Shown here in pieces: positions 12,520-19,043 of a DNA stretch of 20,572 bases. Under the pieces are notes generated by a model. It did not search any database. It was not told the origin of the DNA and saw only the letters and a list, made by a program, of their open reading frames with translations. The position numbers and the translations under genes were made by a program. The stretch covers positions 1 to 20,572 of the forward strand of contig CAYTCV010000032.1 in NCBI GenBank assembly GCA_964436465.1. Direction: 5' to 3'. The stretch's first letter is position 1. Every line of letters begins with the position of its first letter. Source of the DNA: RBG-13-66-14 sp964436465. Lineage in GTDB: Bacteria > RBG-13-66-14.

Positions 12520-13485
12520 ATGCAGAAAATCGCCGTATTCCTGGCGGTTCTCGGCGCAGCCTGCCTCGCCGCCGAGTACCAGTTCTCGACGGGCGACTGG
12601 AACCAGTCCCCCACCGCGGGGGGCAGCGCGAGCGGCTGGGGTGAGTGGCTCGTCACCATCTTCGAGAACGACACCGGCGGGGACATCGCCATCACCGAGT
12701 TGGGCATGCCCTGCTGCGGCCCGCCCTCGGAAGACTACGGCTGGCTGGTCTGGTACGACGTGGGCGGACCGACGGCTCCCCCGGGCGACCCCACCGGCGC
12801 CGACAGGTGCGGCCCCTACACCCCTGAAAGCCCCTCCGACTATCACGTTTACACCTACGTGGACCTCTCCGGCGAGGATGTGATAATCGAGGAGGGTACC
12901 TGCTTCGCCGTCGGTTACGACGTGACGGACAGGGGCGGGCAGGTCGCCTACAACGGCTACACCACCTGGGCCTGGTACTCGGGTCGCTGGGACCCCGATT
13001 ACGGCTGGGGCGCCACCTCCCTCATCCAGTGCCGCGCCGAAACCACCGACTACGACTTCGACCCGCCCTGGGTGGACGGGCTGGACCCGGCCGACGGCGA
13101 CAGCGAAATGCCGCTCGACGCCGACATCGTCTTCCACTGCCGCGACGACTCGACCGGCGTAGAGACCGCCACCATAGACTTCACGGTCCGGGACGCCGCC
13201 CTGGGCGTGCGGGCCTTTAGCACCGGTCCGGTCCTCGGCGTCACCGTTTCTTCGGTCCGGACCCTGCCCGGCGACCTGGACATCGACGACTCCGACCTCA
13301 CCGACGTCGTCTGCACCTGGGACGGCGACGAGGATTTCGTCGAGGGCGACCTCGTTACCTGCACCGTGGACGGCGGCCTGACCGACCTGAACGGCAACGA
13401 GCTGGGCGACGACTTCGTCTGGGTCTTTGACACCGTGGGCGCCGTCGAGAACCACAGTTGGGGCTATATTAAGGGAGAGTTTTAG
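12520..13485 (+). CDS. Secreted protein with a bacterial Ig-like C-terminal domain
   Basis: A 321-residue exported protein. The signal peptide is MQKIAVFLAVLGAACLAA; the cysteine at 15 is not in a proper lipobox. The N-terminal half (19-175) is aromatic and cysteine-bearing, with YQFSTGDWNQSP, WGEWLVTIFENDTGGDIAITELGMPCCGP, YGWLVWYDVGG, VIIEEGTCFAVGYDV and WAWYSGRWDPDYGWGATSLIQCR. It is probably a beta-sandwich of unknown family. From 182, PPWVDGLDPADGDSEMPLDADIVFHCRDD through WVFDT (about 305) has the layout of an SbsA/Big_5-type Ig-like domain, and it is strongly acidic. The last residues are ENHSWGYIKGEF, a short tail set off from the domain that may be a sorting tag. The ATG at 12520 is chosen for its signal peptide and the AGGGATGGA upstream. 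The terminator-like hairpin at 13510 follows. The role is unknown; surface or extracellular is an inference. Confidence 0.78.
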   Translation: MQKIAVFLAVLGAACLAAEYQFSTGDWNQSPTAGGSASGWGEWLVTIFENDTGGDIAITELGMPCCGPPSEDYGWLVWYDVGGPTAPPGDPTGADRCGPYTPESPSDYHVYTYVDLSGEDVIIEEGTCFAVGYDVTDRGGQVAYNGYTTWAWYSGRWDPDYGWGATSLIQCRAETTDYDFDPPWVDGLDPADGDSEMPLDADIVFHCRDDSTGVETATIDFTVRDAALGVRAFSTGPVLGVTVSSVRTLPGDLDIDDSDLTDVVCTWDGDEDFVEGDLVTCTVDGGLTDLNGNELGDDFVWVFDTVGAVENHSWGYIKGEF

Positions 13486-13509
13486 AGCCGGATTTTTTAG
13501 GCATGAAGC

Positions 13510-13540
13510 AGGGGAGCCCCGCGGGGTTCCCCTATTGTTT
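13510..13540 (+). terminator. Intrinsic terminator of the Ig-like protein gene
   Basis: AGGGGAGCCCC (13510-13520) pairs with GGGGTTCCCCT (13523-13533), one G-T wobble aside, followed by ATTGTTTGT. The tail is only moderately T-rich. It sits 25 nt beyond the stop codon. Confidence 0.65.
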
Positions 13541-13556
13541 GTCAGGGTAAGGGGGC

Positions 13557-13590
13557 TCGTAGGGGCCGACCTTTAGGTCGGCCCGCGTCA
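13557..13590 (+). repeat. GTAGGGGC hairpin repeat, copy A9
   Basis: CTCGTAGG leads into GGGCCGACCT (13563-13572), TT, then AGGTCGGCCC (13575-13584) and GCGTCATTGCA, part of the leader in reverse. A remnant GGGGTGAGGGCTGA (about 13600-13613) is half of an inverted CCCTCACCC repeat. It lies in the convergent gap between the Ig-like gene and rsmD. Confidence 0.8.
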
Positions 13591-13665
13591 TTGCAATAAG
13601 GGGTGAGGGCTGATAGCGGCGGAGAGGAAGTTCCCCGCCCTTGGTAAAATTCGATGGACCGCTGG

Positions 13666-14199
13666 TCAGCGCGGCTCGAGGAAGTAGAGCGCCGTCCGGC
13701 CGTACCGGCGCCGGTCCACGAGGTCGTAGCCTTCGAAGCGGGGCTCGGGACCGGCGTCGGCCGCCTCCAGCACCAGGAGCCCGCCGACCACGGGCCGCAA
13801 CAGACCGGCGACCTCCCCGGTGTTACCGTCGTAGGGCGGGTCGGCGAAAACCACGGCATACGGCGCGTCGGCTTCCCGCCAGCCGGAAACGAAACGCTCG
13901 ACCCGCTGGGTGAAGACGCGGGCCTTCTCCGTGAACCGGGTTCGCTCGATGTTTTTCTTCAGGTAGCGCAGCACTCCCCGGTCGGCCTCGATGAAGTCGC
14001 AGCCGGCCGCCCCGCGGCTCAATGCCTCCAGCCCAACCGCGCCTATACCGGCGTAGGCGTCCAGCGCCCAGGCGCCGGAAATCAGCGGGCCCAGGATGGA
14101 GAAGAGCGCCTCGCGGACGCGGTCCGAGGTGGGCCGCACCCGGTTGCCGGGCGGGGCGTAGAGGGTGGTGCCCCGGGCGCGGCCGGCGATGATTCTCAT
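13666..14199 (-). CDS. rsmD: RsmD, 16S rRNA (guanine966-N2)-methyltransferase
   Basis: A 177-residue SAM-dependent methyltransferase that modifies G966 (E. coli numbering) of 16S rRNA. The N-terminus MRIIAGRARGTTLYAPPG (1-18) and RPTSDRVREALFSIL (22-36) are the family hallmark. The SAM site is ALDAYAGIGAVGLEALSRGA (45-64), with FIEAD (69-73) next. The catalytic motif is DPPYDG (120-125), and the end is RRYGRTALYFLE. The size matches the usual 180-200 residues. The ATG at 14199 overlaps the nfi stop codon in an ATGA arrangement and has GGCGGAGGG just upstream, inside nfi. It is therefore translationally coupled as the last gene of the DUF362-nfi-rsmD operon. coaD, a frequent neighbour of rsmD in other bacteria, is absent here. 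Confidence 0.95.
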   Translation of the reverse strand: MRIIAGRARGTTLYAPPGNRVRPTSDRVREALFSILGPLISGAWALDAYAGIGAVGLEALSRGAAGCDFIEADRGVLRYLKKNIERTRFTEKARVFTQRVERFVSGWREADAPYAVVFADPPYDGNTGEVAGLLRPVVGGLLVLEAADAGPEPRFEGYDLVDRRRYGRTALYFLEPR

Positions 14200-14891
14200 T
14201 TTCCCTCCGCCTCTTTCCGGTGGTGCGTGACGAGATTGTGGGCCCGGCGCGCGGGTTCGGGCAGCCGGTACCGTCCCAGCTCCGAGAGCGTGACCCGCAC
14301 CGCGTCCTCCAGGGTCAGTCCCGACCCCACCGAGATGTAGAGCGGCCGCACGTCCGTCCGGCTCCGCAGGACCGCGCCGAGGGTCTCCCCGGTCTTCGGG
14401 TCCAGGAGCGGAACGGTAGTCCCCTTCTCCCGCGCCAGCGGCCCGTGCTTCCCAATCAGACGGCTCTTGGCCACCCCCACCGTGGGGACGCCGAACAGGA
14501 AGCCGAGGTGGGTGGCCAGGCCCAGGCGTCGGGGGTGGGCCTTCCCCTGGCCGTCGCACAACAGCACGTCGGGGATTTTCCGCAAGTTTCGCCAGGCGTC
14601 CAGGCAGGCCGGCCCCTCGCGGTAGGACAGGAGCCCCGGAACGTAGGGGAAGTCGGCCTCCGCCTCCCCGAACGCCCGCTCGACCTCCTCCCCTCCGCCC
14701 GGCCGCGCCACCGTCAGGGCGGCGAACACGCGCCCCAGGCGCCGCGAGTAGGACACGTCCAGCCCGCCCACCAGCGACACCGGCCCCAGCGGCCGCTCCG
14801 GCGGCAGCAGCGCTACAAGCTCCCTCTGCTGCTCCAGCGCTTCGGTCGGGGTTTTCGGCCATTCGATGCCGGGATGCAGAAGCTTCGCCAC
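14196..14891 (-). CDS. nfi: Endonuclease V (deoxyinosine 3' endonuclease)
   Basis: A 231-residue DNA repair enzyme that nicks near deoxyinosine, the product of adenine deamination. Family motifs: VGGLDVSYSR (41-50, metal-binding Asp45), FPYVPGLLSYREGP (81-94, with the wedge Tyr83 and Glu92), LLCDGQGKAHPRRLGLATHLG (110-130, Asp113), GVAKSRLIG (139-147, Lys142) and ISVGSGLTLEDAV (186-198). The conserved C-terminal histidine region is AHNLVTHHR. All expected active-site residues are in place and the length is typical. The start is GTG with GAGGTGAG a few bases upstream, overlapping the stop region of the DUF362 gene, which ends 9 nt before. It overlaps rsmD by 4 nt. Pairing with rsmD and a ferredoxin-like protein appears to be operon convenience rather than pathway. 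Confidence 0.95.
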   Translation of the reverse strand: MAKLLHPGIEWPKTPTEALEQQRELVALLPPERPLGPVSLVGGLDVSYSRRLGRVFAALTVARPGGGEEVERAFGEAEADFPYVPGLLSYREGPACLDAWRNLRKIPDVLLCDGQGKAHPRRLGLATHLGFLFGVPTVGVAKSRLIGKHGPLAREKGTTVPLLDPKTGETLGAVLRSRTDVRPLYISVGSGLTLEDAVRVTLSELGRYRLPEPARRAHNLVTHHRKEAEGK

Positions 14892-14900
14892 CGTCTCACC

Positions 14901-16079
14901 TCACGCGGCCGGGGTGGGTTTGCGTCCCCCCCGGGTCAGCCGGCGGCTCAGCCCCCGGAAGACGCGAAAAGCCCTGGCCGCGGCCGTACCGCCCAACCGG
15001 ACGGCGTGGGAGGGGCAGATTTCCTGACAGCACATGCAGGCGATGCAGTGGCTGTAATCTATGGAATAGTCGCCCTGCCCTCGGTAGATGGCCCCGTTGG
15101 GGCAGGTCCGGGCGCAGAGACCGCAGCGCGTGCAACGCTCGGGGCGTATTTCCGGGAAGAACCGCGTCTTGCGGGAGAGGAAGCGGCCGAAGGGGAGTGG
15201 CAGCCGCGGAATCCAGTAGGTGACGGGCAGCTTGAAATCGTGGACCACCGCGGGCACGTCGCCCCGCTCCTCGATTCCCGCCGGGTCGAAGAGCCCGTAA
15301 TGTATGCACGCCAGTTCCAGGGGGAGGAGGTCCGGGTCGGCCCCCACCTTGAGCGCCAGGGAGTGGTCCCCCGCGGCGGCGTTGTCGGCGATGACCAGCC
15401 GCCCGAAGGGGTAGGGCCGGCCCGCGCTGGGGCCGCTGCCATGCATGGCGGTGACGGCGTCGAAAATTGTCATCTCCGGCGGCCGGGCCCGGAAGACGTC
15501 GGCGACCACCAGGGCGAAGTCCGCGGGATGGAGCGCCTTCTTGTGCAGCTCGGGCTTGCGCATCCCCGGGATGTAGCCGAACAGGTTCTTCACCCCCCCG
15601 GTTAAAAGGGTCAGGCCGTGGGTCTTGAACTTGGGGAGGTTGACCACGGCGTCGGCCTCCAGGACCGGGAGGGCGAGGGTGAGGTCGGGGTCGACGGGAT
15701 TGACGCCCGCGACGCGACGGTGACCGGCGGCGTCGAAGCTGACCCATTTCACCCCCAGCTCGTCGCACACCGCCCCGATGCCGGTCACGGCCCAGATTCG
15801 CTCCACGCCGACGACGGAGGGGGCGGGGGCGTCGCCGACCGTCACCTCGTACCCCGCATCCAGGAGTGATTTGACCACGGCACGCACCACCGCCGGGTGG
15901 GTGGTGACGTGCTTCTGGGGGGGGAAGTCGGCCAGGAGGTTCGGCTTCACCAGAACGCTGGCCGGGGGCGCCGGCAGCCTGGACCGCCAGCCGCCGAAGA
16001 GCGCCAGGGTGGAAGCCAGGGCGGCCCCTACCTCGTCGGGAACGTACGTGTTACACTTACCGTAGCAAACGATGTGCAA
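14901..16079 (-). CDS. DUF362 protein with two C-terminal [4Fe-4S] clusters
   Basis: A 392-residue protein: a DUF362 domain followed by a bacterial-type 2x[4Fe-4S] ferredoxin domain. DUF362 landmarks are VLVKPNLLADFPPQKHVTTHPAVVRAVV (42-69), DAGYEVTVGDAPAPS (74-88), DAVVNLPKFKTHGLTLLTGGVKNLFGYIPG (143-172) and FDAVTAMHGSGPSAG (206-220). The clusters are Cys316, 319, 322, 326 and Cys345, 348, 351, 355, each followed by proline; an extra Cys350 sits in the second. The family is widespread in anaerobes. Its reaction is unknown to me and redox work is inferred from the clusters. The start appears to be TTG at 16079, because no ATG or GTG lies in frame before the conserved core; the first residues (HIVCYGKC) suit the family. 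It heads the operon with nfi and rsmD, and lies back-to-back with the gene at 16100, leaving 20 nt between start codons. Confidence 0.88.
   Translation of the reverse strand: MHIVCYGKCNTYVPDEVGAALASTLALFGGWRSRLPAPPASVLVKPNLLADFPPQKHVTTHPAVVRAVVKSLLDAGYEVTVGDAPAPSVVGVERIWAVTGIGAVCDELGVKWVSFDAAGHRRVAGVNPVDPDLTLALPVLEADAVVNLPKFKTHGLTLLTGGVKNLFGYIPGMRKPELHKKALHPADFALVVADVFRARPPEMTIFDAVTAMHGSGPSAGRPYPFGRLVIADNAAAGDHSLALKVGADPDLLPLELACIHYGLFDPAGIEERGDVPAVVHDFKLPVTYWIPRLPLPFGRFLSRKTRFFPEIRPERCTRCGLCARTCPNGAIYRGQGDYSIDYSHCIACMCCQEICPSHAVRLGGTAAARAFRVFRGLSRRLTRGGRKPTPAA
16049..16057 (+). promoter_or_regulatory. Weak candidate extended -10 for the gene at 16100
   Basis: TGT-TACACT (four of six for the -10) would start transcription near 16064 with a leader of about 36 nt. 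It lies inside the 5' end of the divergent DUF362 coding region. No -35 is visible. Because divergent starts are so close, the promoter of each gene must lie within the other gene's start region. Confidence 0.3.
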
Positions 16080-16099
16080 GCCTACCCCTCGAAAGGGCG

Positions 16100-17119
16100 A
16101 TGTCGTTGAAGTCGAATGCTTTTCCGGGAGCGCGCCGGGCGGCGATGATTCTGGCGGTCCTCGCCCTGTCGCCGGTCCCGGCCTCCGCCCTGACCGTCAT
16201 CTACGCCCCGACGCTGCCCGAGGACTCCACCGTCAACCCGGTCAGGGCGGCGGAAGATTTCGCCGGCGGGCTGGGGGTGGCGGCGGACTGGTATTATAAC
16301 ACCCCGAGCCTCTTCGGGGACGTGCAGACCGCTATCCAACCGCCCGTGACCCTCTCCGAGCTCATCGTGTACGCCGCCCAGTCCGAGGCGTCGGACACGG
16401 TCTGCCTGCGCCTGACCCGGACCCCGGAGGGCTGGTTCGGCTACGCCCTGCGCTGGAACCACGGCGTTTTTTCGGGGGCCTGCCGCGGGGTGCGCGAGCC
16501 GGGAGATTTCGACTGGTGGCTCCTGGGCGAGGACCTGGCGCGGGGGAAGTCGCCCGTGCCCGGGAACGGGGAGCCGGACAGCCTGCCCGGTGTGCGCTGG
16601 TTCGGGCATACCCTGGACGAGGGCCTGGCGCTCGTGGCCGCGGCCGAATGGCTGGAGCACCGTCCCGACGAGGCCACCGCAGCGCTGCAGCTCGCCGACC
16701 GCGCCGGGAAGGTCATCGGCCAAATCGCCGTGGTGGGCGACGTCCCGGCGGTGAACCGGCTCCTGGAAGGCGTCGCCACCCTGGTCGACGCGGCCGGGGA
16801 GGCGGCGGACCACGTCGCGGCGGTGAACGAGGGGCAGAACGTCATCATCGCTCTGTACTTCGCGGGCCACGCCGCCGAGAACGCCTGGCGCGTCACGCGC
16901 TACGCCGGGCCCTACCAGGGAATCGGCGACCGGCCCGCGGAGGCGGAAGCCGCTGCGGGGCGCGTCGAGAGCGAGTCGGAGCGTTACTGGCAGAAGGCCG
17001 TGGAGGGCTACCGCCGGGCGGTGGACTCGGCCGGAATAGCGGAGCTGGGCGGGAGCTGGGTGCTGATGTCGCGCGTCGCCCTGATGCTCCTGTACCACGA
17101 GACCGGCCGCGAGGAGTAG
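16100..17119 (+). CDS. Exported protein of unknown function
   Basis: A 339-residue protein I do not recognise. The N-terminus has Arg12-Arg13 followed by a hydrophobic core and PASA-LTVIY, giving a likely signal peptidase I cut after residue 30. The paired arginines support the ATG at 16100 rather than the one at 16145, although GAAAGG is very close to that ATG. The mature part splits in two. Residues 31-160 are mixed and aromatic (ADWYYNTPSLFGD, GWFGYALRWNHGVFSG, DFDWWLLGEDLARGK). Residues 165-335 are alanine-rich helices (LDEGLALVAAAEWLEHRPDEATAALQLADRAGKVIGQ, LLEGVATLVDAAGEAADHVAAV, ESERYWQKAVEGYRRAVDSAG) that look TPR-like or helical-bundle. It is probably periplasmic. The next plus-strand gene starts 61 nt downstream and may be cotranscribed. 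Confidence 0.72.
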   Translation: MSLKSNAFPGARRAAMILAVLALSPVPASALTVIYAPTLPEDSTVNPVRAAEDFAGGLGVAADWYYNTPSLFGDVQTAIQPPVTLSELIVYAAQSEASDTVCLRLTRTPEGWFGYALRWNHGVFSGACRGVREPGDFDWWLLGEDLARGKSPVPGNGEPDSLPGVRWFGHTLDEGLALVAAAEWLEHRPDEATAALQLADRAGKVIGQIAVVGDVPAVNRLLEGVATLVDAAGEAADHVAAVNEGQNVIIALYFAGHAAENAWRVTRYAGPYQGIGDRPAEAEAAAGRVESESERYWQKAVEGYRRAVDSAGIAELGGSWVLMSRVALMLLYHETGREE

Positions 17120-17180
17120 TAGCTTCTTTTAAATACCCCGGATTCTTTTTACCGCAACTCAAACCAAGTGAGGGTGAACC

Positions 17181-17519
17181 ATGAGCGAACCGACCTACCG
17201 CGCCCACCGTACCGAGCTGCGCTGGCTATACTTCGTGCTTGTCGTGGCGTTGATTTTCTTCGTCCTGCCCTTTTCGAGCTGGGGGGCGGCCCTGAACATC
17301 GTGGCCCAGGTCTTCTTCATGCTCTGCATCATCGCGGGCACCTTCCGGGCCATGCAGCTCAGGAACGAGGTGGACGCCGAGCCGAAGGGGGAAGTCACGA
17401 CGCCGCAGGGCAAATTCAGCTTCCTCAACCTGCTGGTGACCGGCCTGTTCGCCCTGGGCCTGTTGTTCTACTTCCTCGACAAGGTGATTGACTCGGGCGG
17501 GGCGAACATCTTCATGTAG
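17181..17519 (+). CDS. Small membrane protein, about three transmembrane helices
   Basis: A 112-residue protein I do not recognise. Hydrophobic segments lie at about 14-31 (LRWLYFVLVVALIFFVLP), 36-55 (AALNIVAQVFFMLCIIAGTF) and 81-99 (FLNLLVTGLFALGLLFYFL). They are separated by a charged loop, RNEVDAEPKGEVTTPQGKFS. The basic N-terminus (RAHRTELR) suggests N-in. The ATG at 17181 has GAGGGTGA a few bases upstream. The 61-nt gap before it contains the AT-rich TTCTTTTAAATA (17124-17135), which may be a -10 region of its own, with no -35. The strong bidirectional terminator at 17533 follows the stop codon closely. No complex or pathway can be assigned. Confidence 0.78.
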   Translation: MSEPTYRAHRTELRWLYFVLVVALIFFVLPFSSWGAALNIVAQVFFMLCIIAGTFRAMQLRNEVDAEPKGEVTTPQGKFSFLNLLVTGLFALGLLFYFLDKVIDSGGANIFM

Positions 17520-17532
17520 CTCCCGCGGAAGT

Positions 17533-17565
17533 AAAAAAAAAGGAGGGCCGAAGCCCTCCTTTTTT
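17533..17565. terminator. Bidirectional intrinsic terminator
   Basis: AGGAGGGC (17541-17548) and GCCCTCCT (17553-17560) form an 8-bp stem with the stable loop CGAA. An A-run (17533-17541) and a T-run (17559-17565) flank it, so it ends transcripts from both convergent sides. The T-run touches the gcvPB stop codon (17565-17567). The gcvPB hairpin therefore forms immediately after, or partly under, the terminating ribosome. Confidence 0.93.
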
Positions 17566-19043
17566 CACGCCTCCTCGGGCCAGCTTACGTTCAGCTCCCG
17601 CACCGCGCGGGCCTCGTCCACGCGCCGGACCGGCGCCGAGTAGGGCGCCCCGTGCAAGAGGTCCGGGTCCTCGGCCGCCTCCCGGTCGATGGCCAGAAGC
17701 GCCGCGGCGAAGGCGTCCAGCGTGTCCTTGGTCTCCGTTTCCGTGGGCTCGACCATCAGCGCCTCGGGGACGATGAGCGGAAAGTAGTTGGTCGGCGGGT
17801 GGAAGCCGTAGTCGATGATGCGCTTGGAGATGTCCAGGGTGGCCACGCCGTAGGCGTCCTTCTGCTTCTTCCCCGACAGGACGAACTCGTGCATGCAGAG
17901 CCGGTCGAAGGGCAGAAGGAAGGCGCCCTTCAAGAGGCTCAACAGGTAGTTGGCGTTCAGGACGGAGTGGGCGGAGACGCCGCGCAGGCCTTCGAGCCCC
18001 AGATAGCGGATGTAGACGTAGGCCCGCAGCGATACCAGGAAGTGGCCGTAGAAGGCCAGGAGCTTGCCGATGCTCTTCGGGCGGTCGTAGTCCAACCGGT
18101 AGCCGTCGCCCGTTTTCTCCACGGTGGGGACGGGGAGGAACTCCGCCAGGTGCTTTTTGACGCCCACCGGACCGGCGCCGGGTCCGCCGCCGCCGTGGGG
18201 GGTGCCGAAGGTCTTGTGCAGGTTCAGGTGCACGGCGTCGAAGCCCATGTCGCCGGGGCGGATGCGGCCCAGGATGGCGTTGAGGTTGGCCCCGTCGTAG
18301 TAGAGCTGTCCCCCGGCCCGATGGACCAACTCGGCGACCTCGACGATATTCTCCTCGAAGAGCCCCAGGGTGTTCGGGTTGGTCAGCATCAGCGCCGCCA
18401 CGTCGTCGGAGAGCTTCTCCCGTAAAGACTCCACCGAGACGTTCCCCCGCTTGTCCGAGTCCACCACCACCACGTCGTAGGAGCACATGGTGCCCGAGGC
18501 GGGGTTGGTGCCGTGGGCCGAGTCGGGGACGAGGAGGACTCTGCGCGGGTTGCCCCGGGACTTGTGGTAGGCCCGAATCATCTTGATGGCGGTGAACTCG
18601 CCGTGGGCCCCGGCGGCGGGCTGGAGGGTGAACCGGTCCATCCCGGTGATTTGCGCGAGATAGCCCTCGAGCTCACTCATCAGCGCGAGCGCCGGCTGGA
18701 GCATCCCCTCGGGCGCCAGGGGGTGGATGGCGTTGACGCCGGGCAGCGCCGCGGCGGCGTCGGCCAGCTTCGGGTTGTATTTCATCGTGCACGAGCCCAG
18801 GGGGTAGAATCCCACGTCGATGCAGTGGTTGAGTTGGGACAGGCGCACGTAGTGGCGAATCAGGGTCGGCTCGTCCACCTCGGGGAGCGCCGGCGGTTTC
18901 GCGCGCCGGAGCTCGGGCGGCAGCAGCTCGTCCAGCGGACGGGTGGGCACGTCGGGGGCGGGCGGCCGGTGGCAGCGTCTCCCCTTCCGGGAGTGGGCGT
19001 AAATCGCCGGTTCGATGGGGCGGTCGATGATTTTCTCGCTCAT
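17565..19043 (-). CDS. gcvPB: GcvPB, glycine dehydrogenase (decarboxylating) subunit 2
   Basis: A 492-residue PLP-dependent subunit of the P-protein of the glycine cleavage system. It decarboxylates glycine and passes aminomethyl to the lipoyl arm of GcvH. Seen: RHYVRLSQLNHCIDVGFYPLGSCTMKYNP (63-91, the subunit 2 signature), QPAAGAHGEFTAIKMIRAYH (141-160), VPDSAHGTNPASGTMCSY (172-189), LMLTNPNTLGLFE (218-230), LYYDGANLNAILG (247-259) and VHLNLHKTFGTPHGGGGPGAGPVG (271-294), with Lys277 the PLP Schiff-base lysine. The length is usual for the split bacterial form. I chose the ATG at 19043; a GTG lies one codon earlier. GGAGGTG is correctly spaced, and the start overlaps the gcvPA stop by one base (TGATG), so the subunits are translationally coupled, as expected for a one-to-one complex. 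gcvT and gcvH are not in the window. Confidence 0.97.
   Translation of the reverse strand: MSEKIIDRPIEPAIYAHSRKGRRCHRPPAPDVPTRPLDELLPPELRRAKPPALPEVDEPTLIRHYVRLSQLNHCIDVGFYPLGSCTMKYNPKLADAAAALPGVNAIHPLAPEGMLQPALALMSELEGYLAQITGMDRFTLQPAAGAHGEFTAIKMIRAYHKSRGNPRRVLLVPDSAHGTNPASGTMCSYDVVVVDSDKRGNVSVESLREKLSDDVAALMLTNPNTLGLFEENIVEVAELVHRAGGQLYYDGANLNAILGRIRPGDMGFDAVHLNLHKTFGTPHGGGGPGAGPVGVKKHLAEFLPVPTVEKTGDGYRLDYDRPKSIGKLLAFYGHFLVSLRAYVYIRYLGLEGLRGVSAHSVLNANYLLSLLKGAFLLPFDRLCMHEFVLSGKKQKDAYGVATLDISKRIIDYGFHPPTNYFPLIVPEALMVEPTETETKDTLDAFAAALLAIDREAAEDPDLLHGAPYSAPVRRVDEARAVRELNVSWPEEA

Noticed and set aside
14200..14862. A minus-strand extension of the rsmD frame to 398 codons
   Set aside because: The added part overlaps nfi in another frame and is Ala/Gly/Arg-rich. 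MRIIAGRARG at 14199 is the true RsmD N-terminus.
16082..17098. A 338-codon minus-strand frame opposite the exported protein at 16100
   Set aside because: No domain, basic low-complexity sequence, and it would conflict with the DUF362 operon start.
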